Of a DNA stretch of 8,054 nucleotides, positions 1-5,783 are shown piece after piece. The notes beneath the pieces were generated by a model. That model saw nothing but the letters and a program-made list of their open reading frames with translations. It was not told the DNA's origin and did not search any database. Each line of letters opens with the position of its first letter. Position 1 is the first letter of the stretch. The DNA is from Sphingobium sp. Lineage in GTDB: Bacteria > Pseudomonadota > Alphaproteobacteria > Sphingomonadales > Sphingomonadaceae. A program made the position numbers and the translations under genes. The stretch is from the NCBI GenBank assembly GCA_030148625.1, contig JASBTC010000363.1, forward strand, positions 1 through 8,054, given 5' to 3'.

Positions 1-39
1 TCATGTCGGCGACGATCACCGCCGCGCCTTCCTCGGCAA
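1..39. repeat. Inverted copy (arm 1) of SDR-internal sequence at window edge
   Basis: Bases 1-39 are an exact reverse complement of 348-386. The match stops at base 40 and may continue past the left edge. It replaces the expected continuation of the LLM monooxygenase. A fold-back chimera or assembly artefact is more likely than a real inverted duplication, but both remain possible. Confidence 0.93.
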
Positions 40-133
40 GCAATGACTGCTCGACGATCTCGTTGAAGGTGCGCGCCTCGTTCTCGCGCGACGTATCCAC
101 CATCTGCGCTTCGTAAATGATCGAGAATTTCAT
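1..133 (-). CDS. LLM-class flavin-dependent monooxygenase, N-terminal fragment fused to foreign sequence at window edge
   Basis: This is the start of a minus-strand gene, open to the window edge. The ATG is at 133-131, with a purine-rich GAGAGGA stretch about 10 nt upstream. The first ~35 residues begin MKFSIIYEAQMVDTSREN and end in EIVEQSLLAEE. This resembles the N-terminus of bacterial luciferase-like (F420/FMN, LLM-class) monooxygenases, where a first beta strand is followed by a helix ending in LAEE and then normally by a Gly-Phe-Asp segment and a Trp-x-x-Glu-His motif. Here the next residues are GAAVIVADM instead, which is the second beta strand of the neighbouring SDR, because bases 1-39 exactly reverse-complement 348-386. 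Only residues 1 to about 35 should be trusted as this gene. Such enzymes use reduced flavin for oxygenation, for example ring or Baeyer-Villiger type chemistry; the substrate is unknown. The gene is divergent from the SDR at 272. Confidence 0.7.
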   Translation of the reverse strand, partial: MKFSIIYEAQMVDTSRENEARTFNEIVEQSLLAEEGAAVIVADM

Positions 134-271
134 GCGTTTCAGTCCTCTCGGCGGTTCGGTTGCCGCTGACATAGGAGGATCCCGATCCCCTCATCCTCGT
201 CCGTTTGGATCAATTCGTGGCCGCCGGCGGATGCTAGGCCTGTCGCCAACAGATCGAAGGAGACGGACCTG
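134..271. promoter_or_regulatory. Divergent intergenic region between LLM and SDR genes
   Basis: These 138 bases separate the start codons of two divergent genes, so promoters for both should lie here. Ribosome-binding stretches are visible for both genes, including AAGGAGA at 257-263 for the SDR. A small dyad, GGATC-CC-GATCC, lies near 176-187. No convincing -35/-10 pair was found by eye. Confidence 0.45.
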
Positions 272-1036
272 ATGAGCATGTATGCGGGCAAAGTGGCGCT
301 GGTGACGGGCGGCGCATCGGGGATCGGCGCGGCCGCCGCGCTGCGCTTTGCCGAGGAAGGCGCGGCGGTGATCGTCGCCGACATGAATATTGCGGGCGCG
401 GAAGCGATCACCGGGCGGATTCGCGACGAGGGCGGACAAGCCAGCGCGGTCGCGGTCGATGTCGCGAGCGCGGCCGACAATGCCGCGATGGTCGCCGCTG
501 CGATCGACAGCTTCGGTCGGCTCGATGCCGCCTTCCTCAATGCCGGCGCCTATGCGCAGATGCCGCTGGAGGCGCATGACGAAACCGCCTTCGACCGCAT
601 GGTCGCGATCAACCTGAAGGGCGCGTGGCTCGGTCTGCAGGCGGTGCTGCCCCGGCTCGAACGCGGCGGTGCGGCGGTGGTGACCGCGTCGACATCGGGC
701 GTGATCGGTCTCAACGTCGCCGCCGCCTATAGCGCGGCCAAGCATGGCGTGATCGGGCTCGTCCGCTCGGCATCGCAGGATTTCGCGGCCAAGGGATTGC
801 GCGTCAACGCGATCTGCCCCGGCCCCGTCGCCACCGCGATCCTCGGCGTCACCGAATTGCCGCCGATCCAGCCCGCCGACGCACTCGAAACGCCCGCCTA
901 TGGCGGCATGCTGCTGCCGCAGCATATCGCCGAAGTCGCGCTGTTCCTGGCAAGCCCGCGTTCGGGCGGGATCAACGGTCAGGCGCATATCGTCGATGCC
1001 GGCTATCTCGCCAGCTATCCGCCGATGCCCCAGTGA
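272..1036 (+). CDS. Classical short-chain dehydrogenase/reductase, NAD(H)-type
   Basis: This 254-residue SDR has the usual length and a complete active site. Visible motifs are the dinucleotide-binding TGGASGIG at residues 12-19, an acidic residue D37 after the second beta strand (favours NAD(H) over NADP(H)), D63, an NAG motif at 90-92, and the tetrad N114, S140, Y153 and K157 (YSAAK). PGP follows at 183-185. It should oxidise a secondary alcohol or reduce a ketone in the cytosol; the substrate is not readable. The ATG at 272 is supported by AAGGAGA 8 nt upstream. The gene is divergent from the LLM monooxygenase and convergent with the SnoaL-like gene, with only 7 nt between stop codons and no room for a separate terminator. 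Residues 27-38 are the source of the inverted copy at the left edge. Confidence 0.93.
   Translation: MSMYAGKVALVTGGASGIGAAAALRFAEEGAAVIVADMNIAGAEAITGRIRDEGGQASAVAVDVASAADNAAMVAAAIDSFGRLDAAFLNAGAYAQMPLEAHDETAFDRMVAINLKGAWLGLQAVLPRLERGGAAVVTASTSGVIGLNVAAAYSAAKHGVIGLVRSASQDFAAKGLRVNAICPGPVATAILGVTELPPIQPADALETPAYGGMLLPQHIAEVALFLASPRSGGINGQAHIVDAGYLASYPPMPQ
348..386. repeat. Inverted copy (arm 2), inside the SDR gene
   Basis: This arm lies in frame inside the SDR and codes for its conserved AEEGAAVIVADM segment (residues about 27-38), so it is the native copy. The mate is at 1-39 on the opposite strand, with a 308-base interval between the arms. Confidence 0.93.
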
Positions 1037-1043
1037 AAGAAGA

Positions 1044-1490
1044 TCAGCCGCTTTCGACGCGGATGCGGCTCAGGCGCGTGGAGGCGATCAGCCAGCGCCC
1101 GCGCGCCTTGCGATAGCAGTCGTGATAATGGCCGAAGCCGCGCAGCCAGCGAAAGGGCAGTTCGCTGCCCTCGTCGACCCACAGGCGATCGTCCATCGCC
1201 CAGATCGCCTTGGCCTCGCGCGCGCCGGTCAGCATGATCTCCGGCGTATAGCCGTGATGCACGGTGGTGACGCCGGCCAGTGTCGCCCGAACCGAAGCGA
1301 CAAAGGCGTCGGCGCCGTGGGTGAGCAGCCGATCGTCGGCCACGCCGGCGGATTCGCGGAAATCGGCGACGAGGTCGTCGGTCAGCTGGTCGCGCAGCAA
1401 GGCCCAGTTCTTGGTGTCGATCGCGCGGAAATAGCGCGCCTTGAGCAGCTTGATCTGGGTGATGACCGCGCCGTCCTCCGGATAGGACAT
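1044..1490 (-). CDS. SnoaL-like / NTF2-fold protein (putative isomerase, cyclase or dehydratase)
   Basis: The product has 148 residues, the typical length for a single NTF2-like cone-shaped domain. Landmarks of the SnoaL_4-type group are an N-terminal helix with LKARYFRAIDTKNW (15-29), a TDDLVADF stretch (37-44), TVHHGYTPEI (76-85), the strand AIWAMDD (95-101) and a C-terminal GHYHDCYRK...GRWLIAS block (120-137). Family members include polyketide cyclases, ketosteroid isomerases, hydroxysteroid dehydratases and proteins of unknown function. The histidine pair at 78-79 and GHYH at 120-123 probably line the pocket, which is inference. The ATG lies 3 nt after the stop of the upstream sulfotransferase gene, with a GAGGCGGG-like Shine-Dalgarno inside that gene's last codons, so the two are almost surely co-transcribed and translationally linked. 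Soluble and cytosolic; no signal peptide is seen. Confidence 0.88.
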   Translation of the reverse strand: MSYPEDGAVITQIKLLKARYFRAIDTKNWALLRDQLTDDLVADFRESAGVADDRLLTHGADAFVASVRATLAGVTTVHHGYTPEIMLTGAREAKAIWAMDDRLWVDEGSELPFRWLRGFGHYHDCYRKARGRWLIASTRLSRIRVESG

Positions 1491-1493
1491 GGC

Positions 1494-2666
1494 TCAGCCC
1501 GCCTCGACGAATGCGGCGCGATAGCCGGCGAAGCGGCGATCGACATCGGCCTTGTCCAGGCCGAATTCCTCCAGCGTGTAGCGGTGCGCCGCGCGATCCT
1601 CACGCTTGTTGCCCTCGATCCATTGCCCCATGCCGGCGCGGATCTCGGGCGTGACGGTAACGCCCGCCGCTTCGAGCACGCGCGTGCCTTCGCCGATCGG
1701 ATCGGTGAGCAGGTCGGCATAGCGCACATCGACGAAGTTGCGCCCTTCGACGCGTTCGCGCACCAGCATGAAGCGCGCCATCAGATCGGCCAGGCGATCG
1801 ACCCAGAATTCGGCGACACTGGCCTTGTCCACGCTGTCGGAGACCATCTGGTACAGGCTGTGCTCCATGCTGCAATAGCTGGGCACCGTCGCAACGGGAT
1901 CGCGGTGGGTCATGACGATCTTGGCGTTCGGAAAAACCTCCATCACCGCATCGAGCGCCATCAGATGTCCGGGCGTCTTGAGCACCCATTTCGCGCCCTG
2001 CCGGCCGGGATCCTGCCACTGGAGCGACTGGAGGATCTGGCGGAGATCGCGATAGCATTGGAAACGGTCATTGGCGGTCAGCCAGTGCGCGAAGCTCGGC
2101 ACATAATAAGTGCCCTCGATCATCGTGCTGGAATAGAGCTGGCCGAGGATGATCAGTTCCTCATCGGGCTGATCCAGGCTCATCGGATGGATCGACATGA
2201 GATCGGGAATGTTCGCGATCATATAATCGAGAAAGCCCTGCGCGGTGGCGCGGCGCAGATGCGTCTCGCCGCGCGCCTCACCCGGCATCGGTGCGTAATT
2301 CTGAGTCTCGAACCAGCGCGCACCGGTCATGCCGGGCGCGGATGCGAGCAGGCGGTGGAGCATGGTGCTGCCGGTGCGCGGCAGTCCGACCACGACCGCC
2401 GCCACATCGATCGGCTCGTCCAGGATCTCGGGGTTGTTCTTGACCAGCTCGACATGGCGCAGCCGGTTGACCAGCCCGTTGACGATCATCGCGCTCGCGC
2501 TCTGCACGCCCGCTGGGCTCAGCCGCGCCTCGGTGTTGAGCGCCGGGATCAGCGCGTCGATATTGGCGAAGAACCAGGTGTCGCCAAGGTCCGAAAGCCC
2601 CGTCTGCTCACGCGCACGTTCGACCAGCAATTCGCGGTCGGGCACGTGCCCCATCGCCATGTCCAC
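1494..2666 (-). CDS. Sulfotransferase-family protein (PAPS-binding fold)
   Basis: The product has about 390 residues. A helical N-terminal region of ~85 residues precedes the P-loop-like strand VVVGLPRTGSTML (residues 91-103), the 5'-phosphosulfate-binding loop of sulfotransferases. WVLKTPGHL (227-235) follows, and THRDPVATVPS (253-263) matches the 3'-phosphate-binding segment with R255 and S263. This is the pattern of the bacterial 'sulfotransferase family protein' group; a PAPS-dependent sulfate transfer to an alcohol or phenol is the family expectation, but the acceptor is unknown and some members are uncharacterised. The start is ambiguous: GTG at 2666-2664 lies ~5 nt after GGAGGT, while the in-frame ATG at 2660-2658 has ~11 nt spacing. 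Both serve the same protein, differing by two residues. It is first gene of a two-gene unit with the SnoaL-like gene. Confidence 0.9.
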   Translation of the reverse strand: MDMAMGHVPDRELLVERAREQTGLSDLGDTWFFANIDALIPALNTEARLSPAGVQSASAMIVNGLVNRLRHVELVKNNPEILDEPIDVAAVVVGLPRTGSTMLHRLLASAPGMTGARWFETQNYAPMPGEARGETHLRRATAQGFLDYMIANIPDLMSIHPMSLDQPDEELIILGQLYSSTMIEGTYYVPSFAHWLTANDRFQCYRDLRQILQSLQWQDPGRQGAKWVLKTPGHLMALDAVMEVFPNAKIVMTHRDPVATVPSYCSMEHSLYQMVSDSVDKASVAEFWVDRLADLMARFMLVRERVEGRNFVDVRYADLLTDPIGEGTRVLEAAGVTVTPEIRAGMGQWIEGNKREDRAAHRYTLEEFGLDKADVDRRFAGYRAAFVEAG

Positions 2667-2774
2667 CAGGCACCTCCACCATATTTCGTTGCACGTCGCG
2701 ATCGGTCGCGACCCTTCATGCTGGCAAGGCTAGGCGCGCAACCGACAGGCGCGACACCCCTGAATGGGAGGGGC
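2667..2774 (-). promoter_or_regulatory. Leader/intergenic region between luxR-type gene and sulfotransferase unit
   Basis: These 108 bases lie between two minus-strand genes. They hold a GGAGGTG ribosome-binding site near 2671-2677, a perfect 7+4+7 dyad at 2695-2712, and a 5-bp hairpin (CCCCT/AGGGG) just after the regulator stop codon. There is no T-tract, so a classical terminator is not supported. The gap is large for this compact window, suggesting that the sulfotransferase unit has its own promoter. Confidence 0.4.
2695..2712. repeat. Perfect dyad GTCGCGA-TCGG-TCGCGAC
   Basis: Seven-base arms GTCGCGA (2695-2701) and TCGCGAC (2706-2712) flank a 4-base centre. It lies ~29 nt upstream of the sulfotransferase start and just downstream of the LuxR-type gene. 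It could be a regulator operator or a leader hairpin. GC-rich DNA makes such dyads fairly common, so function is unproven. Confidence 0.5.
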
Positions 2775-3905
2775 TCAGGCGCTCGCGCCGAACTCGGGCA
2801 TCGCGGCGTGCAGCAGATGGACGAGCTGAGACTGGCGCCGCGCGCCCGTCTTCGCGAAGATCGAGCGCAGGTGCGAGCGCGCGGTATTGTGCGCGATGCC
2901 CAGCCGGTCGGCGGCATCGACGAGCGAGGCGCCGCTCGCGAGCGCCGCCGCCAGCATCGCCTCCATGCGGGTGAGCTGGAACAGATCGCGGATCGCCTCG
3001 GGATCGGGCCGCGCGTCCTGCCCCGGATCGCTGACGAACAGCGCGAGGGCCGCGGCCGCACCGCTGCGCATGAAGGCGGGCGCGGTGACAGGCTTGGCCA
3101 CCGCCCCCAGATCGCGCCGGCCCGACGGGCGCTCGATGCGGAAACGCTGCGCGGCGATCGAAGCGGGATCCGCATCGGCCTTCAGCGACTGGAGCAGTTT
3201 TTCGAGCATGCGATGCTCGGCGGTGGCGGTCAGCCGCAGCCGCCCGCCCGCGAGCACGACGCCATCCTTTTCGGCCAGCAGCCGGTCCGCGACCGCATTG
3301 GTGCGCATCACCTTGCCGTCATGGTCGAGGATGATCGCCGCGACGCCCATCTGCTCGACCATGCCGCGATAGACGCCATGTTCGGTGTCCCAGGCCTGGA
3401 GCCGCTCGAACAGCCGCAGCGCATCGCGCAGATGCGGCACGATCGACTGGAGCGCGTCGCGCTCCGTGCTGCCGAAATCGGCGCGGCTGGCATCGCGCGT
3501 CACCCGCAGCCGCGCTTCGAAACCGCTGTCGAAGCGCAGGTCGACACCCAATATCTGGTCGCCGCCGGCCGCTTCGAGGAAATCGCGCCAGAAAGCGCTC
3601 TCGCGCGCATCACCCTGAAGGAATTCGGTGAAGGACATCACCTTGCCTTCGGGCAGGCCCTTGAAGGGGTCACTGGTGAAGAAGCTCTCGGCATAATCTT
3701 CCGCGGTCCGCGGATCGGCACCGGGCGTCACGATCGTACCCGGCCGGCTGGTGCCCGGCGCGGTCAGGATCAGCGTCGCATAGCTGGCGTCGAGCCAGGC
3801 GGCGAGCATGCGCAGGAAATCCTCCCATGGCGGTTCGGCCAGCAGGCCGCCGAACAGCGCGGAGATCAACCGCGAGAAATCCTCGACTTCATCGGTCGCG
3901 TTCAC
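2775..3905 (-). CDS. LuxR-type transcriptional regulator with sensor-like N-terminal region
   Basis: The 376-residue product carries a C-terminal LuxR-type helix-turn-helix at about 310-368: LTRMEAMLAAALASGASL, then DAADRLGIAHNTARSHLRSI with a recognition helix around 338-350, then FAKTGARRQSQLVHLL. The first ~165 residues resemble a GAF/autoinducer-like sensor region, and 180-280 looks like a PAS-like segment (IILDHDGKVMRTNAVADRLL is typical). This domain order is common in sphingomonad LuxR regulators, but the ligand is unknown. The start is GTG at 3905-3903; an in-frame TGA two codons upstream rules out any longer version, and a GAGG lies ~11 nt upstream. It is divergent from the HSL hydrolase across 53 bp and sits directly upstream of the sulfotransferase unit, so it is a good candidate local regulator. 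No receiver or kinase domain is seen. Confidence 0.9.
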   Translation of the reverse strand: MNATDEVEDFSRLISALFGGLLAEPPWEDFLRMLAAWLDASYATLILTAPGTSRPGTIVTPGADPRTAEDYAESFFTSDPFKGLPEGKVMSFTEFLQGDARESAFWRDFLEAAGGDQILGVDLRFDSGFEARLRVTRDASRADFGSTERDALQSIVPHLRDALRLFERLQAWDTEHGVYRGMVEQMGVAAIILDHDGKVMRTNAVADRLLAEKDGVVLAGGRLRLTATAEHRMLEKLLQSLKADADPASIAAQRFRIERPSGRRDLGAVAKPVTAPAFMRSGAAAALALFVSDPGQDARPDPEAIRDLFQLTRMEAMLAAALASGASLVDAADRLGIAHNTARSHLRSIFAKTGARRQSQLVHLLHAAMPEFGASA

Positions 3906-3958
3906 ATGTCACCCATCCTCGACCTCGTTTCCATCCCATAACAAGCAGGAGTTTGCCA
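3906..3958. promoter_or_regulatory. Compact 53-bp divergent region between luxR-type and hydrolase genes
   Basis: Start codons of the two divergent genes are only 53 bp apart. AGGAG at 3947-3951 is the hydrolase ribosome-binding site. At least one promoter must overlap the other gene's 5' coding sequence or transcript. A 12-base direct repeat (ATCCTCGAC-Y-TC) occurs at 3879-3890 and 3915-3926, on either side of the regulator's start codon; the second copy overlaps that gene's Shine-Dalgarno area. Confidence 0.45.
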
Positions 3959-4903
3959 ATGCCTCTCGATCCCGCGCTCGTACCGCTGCTCCAGATGCTC
4001 GCCGACGTGCCGCATATGAAGCCGCCCTTCGATCCGGCCGCGTTCCGGCTCGCCGACCGCCAGCCCATGCCGTTCGCACGCGCCGAAATCGCCGAAATCC
4101 GCGACCTGACGGCCGGCGCCATCCCGGCGCGCCTCTATCATCCCCGGCCCGGCGAGACATTGCCGCTGCTCGTCTTCATGCATGGCGGCGGTTGGGTGTT
4201 CGGCACGCTCGACACGCATGATCCGCTGTGCCGTGCGCTCGCGTCCGCCGCGGAGGTCGCGGTGCTGGCACTCGATTATCCGCTTTCGCCCGAAAACCGC
4301 TACCCCGTCGCGCTCGACGCCGTCGCGGGTGCCCTGTCCGAGATCGTCGCACAGGCGGCTACGCTCGAAATCGATCCCGACAGGATCGCGCTGGGCGGCG
4401 ACAGCGCGGGCGGCAATCTGACGGCGGCGCTCTGCCTCAAGCTTCGCGACGAAGGCGGGCCGGCGATCGCGCATCAGTTGCTGCTCTATCCCGTGCTCGA
4501 TCCCGACTTCGCCCGACCGTCCTGGGTCGAGAATGCGACCGGCTACATGCTGTCGAGCGAGATGATGCAATGGTTCTGGGCGCAATATCTCGAAAGCCCC
4601 GCCGAAGCGCCTGCTTTCGCCGCGCCGCTGCGCGCCGACACCTTGGCCGGCCTGCCCTCGGCGACCATCGTCACTGCGGGCTTCGATCCGCTGCGCGACG
4701 AAGGCCTCGCTTATGCCACGCGCCTCGAGGAGGCGGGCGTCGCCGTGGCCCATGAGCATTTTCCGGACATGATCCACGGCTTTGCGAGCATGCTCGGCAT
4801 GCTGCCCCAGGCCGACAGGGCGGTCAGCACCGCCGCGCGCGGCCTGAGGACGGCGTTCGCGCTCGATCAGATCCCGTATCCGCCGGCGACGGCAATCTGC
4901 TGA
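3959..4903 (+). CDS. Alpha/beta hydrolase, hormone-sensitive-lipase (HSL) family esterase
   Basis: The product has 314 residues, the normal HSL-family length. The oxyanion-hole motif HGGGW is at 75-79, the nucleophile elbow GDSAGG at 147-152 with catalytic S149, the acid D243 in GFDPLRDEG, and the base H273 in MIHGF, giving a full catalytic triad. It should hydrolyse short- or medium-chain carboxyl esters, or an ester or lactone made during ring breakdown. The ATG at 3959 was chosen because AGGAG lies 7 nt upstream and the family's N-terminal cap helix starts here; the open frame runs 44 codons further upstream, but that part is antisense to the regulator gene and has no family resemblance. 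No signal peptide. The last 37 bases overlap the 3' end of the minus-strand SDR. Divergent from the LuxR-type gene. Confidence 0.94.
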   Translation: MPLDPALVPLLQMLADVPHMKPPFDPAAFRLADRQPMPFARAEIAEIRDLTAGAIPARLYHPRPGETLPLLVFMHGGGWVFGTLDTHDPLCRALASAAEVAVLALDYPLSPENRYPVALDAVAGALSEIVAQAATLEIDPDRIALGGDSAGGNLTAALCLKLRDEGGPAIAHQLLLYPVLDPDFARPSWVENATGYMLSSEMMQWFWAQYLESPAEAPAFAAPLRADTLAGLPSATIVTAGFDPLRDEGLAYATRLEEAGVAVAHEHFPDMIHGFASMLGMLPQADRAVSTAARGLRTAFALDQIPYPPATAIC

Positions 4904-5643
4904 CCGGTGACGTAAGCGGCTTTCGACGAAGCAAGGAAGACGGCGGCATGACCAATTTCCTCGGGCTGACCCCAGCGCTTGAGCGCCAGGTTCTTGTGGA
5001 CCTCGGCGGTCCAGGCCTCGTCGAACACGCCCTGGCGCGAGAGTTCGAGAAACATGCCAGCCTCGATCACGCCGACCAGCACCGTATTGGCGCGGATGCC
5101 GAACTTGCCTTCTTCGCGCGCGAAACCCTTGACCAGCGCTTCGTTGGCGGCCTTCGGCGCAACCGAAAGCCCGTCCTTGTCGGGCCAGCGCAGATCACCC
5201 GCCGATCCGAGATGCACCAGCGATCCGCCGCCCAAGGCCCGCATATGCGGGATCACCGCGCGCGCGGCATTGAAGAAGCCATGCACCTCGACATCGATCG
5301 CGCGGCGCCATTGTTCGGCGGTCGTATCGGCAAGATGGACCTGGTCGACCAGCGGCCCCGCGGCCCACACCAGAGTATGGATACGACCATGCGCGGCAAT
5401 GGCGGCCTCGACCGCCACCGCCAGCGCCGCTTCGTCGGTGACGTCGCATTGATGCAGGCTGGCGGCGCGCCCGAGCGACTCGATCTCGCCGCCCAATGCT
5501 TCGGCGCGCTCGCGCTTGGATCGCCACGCGATCGCGATATCGCTGCCCGCACGCGCGAATTCGGTCGCGACTGTCGCACCGATCCCCCCGGTCGCGCCGA
5601 ATATCAGCGCAGCGCCTTCGGGGAAAAGCCGATCATCACCCAT
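4867..5643 (-). CDS. SDR-fold protein with non-canonical active site (Tyr to Ser, Asn to Glu)
   Basis: This 258-residue protein has the full SDR Rossmann fold: GATGGIG (residues 16-22), a basic R41-S-K43 after the second strand (favours NADP(H)), C-D-V at 66-68, and the normal PEEIG...FLAS...VTGQQIAVAGGYGI ending. The tetrad is altered. S147 is kept, but the YxxxK site reads S160-V-A-P-K164, and the usual Asn position reads E119 in VEVHG; NNAG reads WAAG. The spacing from S147 to S160 (13) equals the normal Ser-Tyr spacing, so the alignment is secure. It may be a diverged enzyme subfamily or a non-redox SDR. The start is the ATG at 5643-5641: AAGGAGG lies 6 nt upstream, whereas the ATG at 5649 would touch the Shine-Dalgarno. 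It converges on the hydrolase with a 37-bp overlap and is divergent from the Rieske gene. Confidence 0.9.
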   Translation of the reverse strand: MGDDRLFPEGAALIFGATGGIGATVATEFARAGSDIAIAWRSKRERAEALGGEIESLGRAASLHQCDVTDEAALAVAVEAAIAAHGRIHTLVWAAGPLVDQVHLADTTAEQWRRAIDVEVHGFFNAARAVIPHMRALGGGSLVHLGSAGDLRWPDKDGLSVAPKAANEALVKGFAREEGKFGIRANTVLVGVIEAGMFLELSRQGVFDEAWTAEVHKNLALKRWGQPEEIGHAAVFLASSKAAYVTGQQIAVAGGYGI

Positions 5644-5649
5644 TTGCAT

Positions 5650-5656
5650 CCTCCTT
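5650..5656 (-). promoter_or_regulatory. Shine-Dalgarno AAGGAGG that fixes the SDR start
   Basis: A perfect AAGGAGG on the minus strand directly abuts an ATG (5649-5647) and lies 6 nt before a second in-frame ATG (5643-5641). The zero spacing of the first ATG makes the second the likely start. Confidence 0.8.
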
Positions 5657-5783
5657 GATCTGATCCGCCTTGTATGCCGCTATCATTTGTGGGATGCTAC
5701 CACGAAATGCGGCAACAAACCCGCAACATAAAACGCAAACCGTAGTCAATATGACGTCGCAGCAATCAGAGAGAGGGTTTTCA
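5657..5783. promoter_or_regulatory. AT-richer divergent control region between SDR and Rieske operons
   Basis: About 130 bases separate two divergent units and are visibly less GC-rich than the genes. The region holds an imperfect dyad TTTGTGG-N7-CCACGAA (5686-5692 and 5700-5706, one mismatch), and GCAAC-like repeats at 5712, 5723 and 5735, spaced 11 and 12 bases. GAGAGGG at 5771-5777 is the Rieske ribosome-binding site, 6 nt from its ATG. Promoters for both directions are expected; no clean -35/-10 pair could be assigned. Confidence 0.5.
5686..5706. repeat. Imperfect dyad TTTGTGG-N7-CCACGAA, candidate operator
   Basis: Two 7-base arms pair except at one position and are separated by 7 bases, so centre-to-centre spacing is 14. 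The site sits in the divergent control region, where a dimeric repressor or activator could act on both units. Which regulator binds is not known. Confidence 0.4.

Noticed and set aside
191..988. A 265-codon minus-strand open frame opposite the first SDR.
   Set aside because: The plus strand codes an SDR with every motif in place; the antisense frame has no domain signature.
2755..2774. A CCCCT/AGGGG hairpin after the LuxR-type gene as a terminator.
   Set aside because: The stem is only 5 bp and no T-tract follows it on the minus strand, so a rho-independent terminator is not supported.
900..3941. A 1013-codon plus-strand open frame antisense to the SnoaL-like, sulfotransferase and LuxR-type genes.
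   Set aside because: It begins inside the SDR, has Arg/Ala/Gly/His-rich composition without any recognisable domain, and lies opposite genes with clear motifs. Long antisense frames are normal in GC-rich codon-biased DNA.
3827..3958. A 44-codon N-terminal extension of the hydrolase.
   Set aside because: It overlaps the 5' end of the LuxR-type gene, is Arg-rich with no family similarity, and the ATG at 3959 has its own AGGAG.
5670..5783. A 38-codon N-terminal extension of the Rieske protein.
   Set aside because: It covers the AT-richer control region with the dyad, and the ATG at 5784 has GAGAGGG 6 nt upstream and matches the normal start of the domain.
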